Below are positions 11,596 to 12,043 of a DNA stretch of 12,043 nucleotides, piece after piece. Below the pieces are notes generated by a model that was given only the letters and a program-made list of their open reading frames with translations, had not been told where the DNA came from and did no database searches. The stretch spans positions 1 to 12,043 of the forward strand of contig DXUR01000057.1 of assembly GCA_019417795.1 (NCBI GenBank), read 5' to 3'. Positions within the stretch are counted from its first letter, which is position 1, and every line of letters starts with the position of its first letter. The DNA comes from Clostridiales bacterium (GTDB lineage: Bacteria; Bacillota_A; Clostridia; Oscillospirales; Oscillospiraceae). The position numbers were made by a program, and so were the translations under genes.

Positions 11596-12043
11596 TTATT
11601 CATGCGCGGATAGGATTTCTTTCAGCGTTCTCGGCTCGTAGCCCATGTAAGGCATCATGCAGCCGACATTGATGGCGCGAATGGGCTTTCCTTGTTGAAC
11701 ATTCAGTTTCTTGTTCTCGTTGAGCTCTTTGACGCATTTCTGGAAGAATGCCTCTTCCACAGTATTATGAGTATGGGCGTAGAGAAGAATCGATCCGCGA
11801 TGCTGGCCGTTCCACATCAGGATGGGATAGTGCATCAAGCAGAGCTTGTATGTCTTTCCATCAAAGGAATCGGCAATCTCCCGGTAGTCAGTGATTTCCT
11901 CAAAGAGCCGCTGATAGCGATAGTCGGACAGGTCATCGTGGTTACCGCGAAACAAAATCTTCTTACCCTTCAACTGGGCAACCAGCGCGAGTAGTGCACT
12001 GTTCTTACCCCGCATGGCCATATCGCCCAGGATATAGACGGTA
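11596..12043 (-). CDS. Calcineurin-like metallophosphoesterase (5' end outside the window)
   Basis: Partial gene; about 149 residues are visible. Reading from the window edge it gives TVYILGDMAMRGKNS, then FRGNHDDL, LMHYPI and YAHTHN. These are the GD..xxRG, GNHD, H and HxH metal-binding motifs of calcineurin-type phosphoesterases in order. The first motif (D-x-H) must lie just beyond 12043. Related small phosphoesterases are frequent on Clostridia plasmids and integrative elements and probably act on nucleotides or nucleic acid ends; the substrate is unknown. It ends at TGA 11596-11598 and overlaps or nearly adjoins the next gene, so they form an operon. Confidence 0.88.
   Translation of the reverse strand, partial: TVYILGDMAMRGKNSALLALVAQLKGKKILFRGNHDDLSDYRYQRLFEEITDYREIADSFDGKTYKLCLMHYPILMWNGQHRGSILLYAHTHNTVEEAFFQKCVKELNENKKLNVQQGKPIRAINVGCMMPYMGYEPRTLKEILSAHE

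Noticed and set aside
1..12043. CRISPR array or other long direct repeats
   Set aside because: No regularly spaced repeats were seen. The only repetitive look comes from shared T-arm and D-arm sequences of the tRNA genes.

Overview
The window looks like DNA from a gut-type Clostridia (Firmicutes; Oscillospiraceae or Lachnospiraceae-like). The grounds are the AGGAGG-type ribosome binding sites, TTGACA/TATAAT promoters, a CIRCE element, CCA-encoding tRNAs and a TndX-type large serine recombinase. Nearly everything is on the minus strand; a truncated ABC transporter and the recombinase remnant are on the plus strand.

Left part (about 1-5760, minus strand): a membrane and glycolipid operon headed by a TetR-type regulator. 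In order of transcription it encodes TetR, cardiolipin synthase, a CrtO-like acyltransferase, an MGDG-synthase/UgtP-like glycosyltransferase, a PAP2 phosphatase and an AI-2E-family permease. Gaps are 2-19 bp or the genes overlap. A good promoter with a 30-bp palindrome over its -10 box lies upstream of tetR. A scrap resembling a RelA/SpoT-type synthetase may follow the last gene.

Middle (about 5780-7680, plus strand): the first 72 codons of an ABC transporter, cut off near 6007, then a large serine recombinase that has lost its N-terminus (and the catalytic serine) and carries an in-frame amber codon. This looks like the decayed edge of a mobile element.

Right part (about 7700-12043, minus strand): accessory DNA. 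Its most striking part is a unit read from about 8985 down to 7719: an extended -10 promoter, a 44-codon leader ORF, a strong terminator hairpin with a possible competing antiterminator, a 78-aa XRE-type regulator, and eight tightly packed tRNA genes (Glu-UUC, Gln-UUG, Cys-GCA, Glu-CUC, Trp-CCA, Gln-CUG, Ser-GCU, Tyr-GUA). The leader is packed with exactly the codons those tRNAs read: 12 of the 16 codons in its core and 18 of 44 overall, with every one of the eight anticodons represented. This has the layout of a classical ribosome-mediated attenuator, except that the output is tRNAs rather than amino-acid biosynthesis. The tRNA-Trp and tRNA-Ser genes also have C instead of the near-universal U at position 33. 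My inference is a tRNA-depletion sensor that deploys replacement tRNAs; I do not know of a described system like it.

Upstream of this unit lie two small accessory ORFs, a gene fragment, an HdeD-family membrane protein and an Hsp20 chaperone (the latter with a CIRCE operator and a strong terminator), a small hypothetical gene and a metallophosphoesterase that runs off the window end. The Hsp20-HdeD pair seems to be a stress cassette placed inside the accessory operon. No stretch longer than 300 bases lacks a gene.
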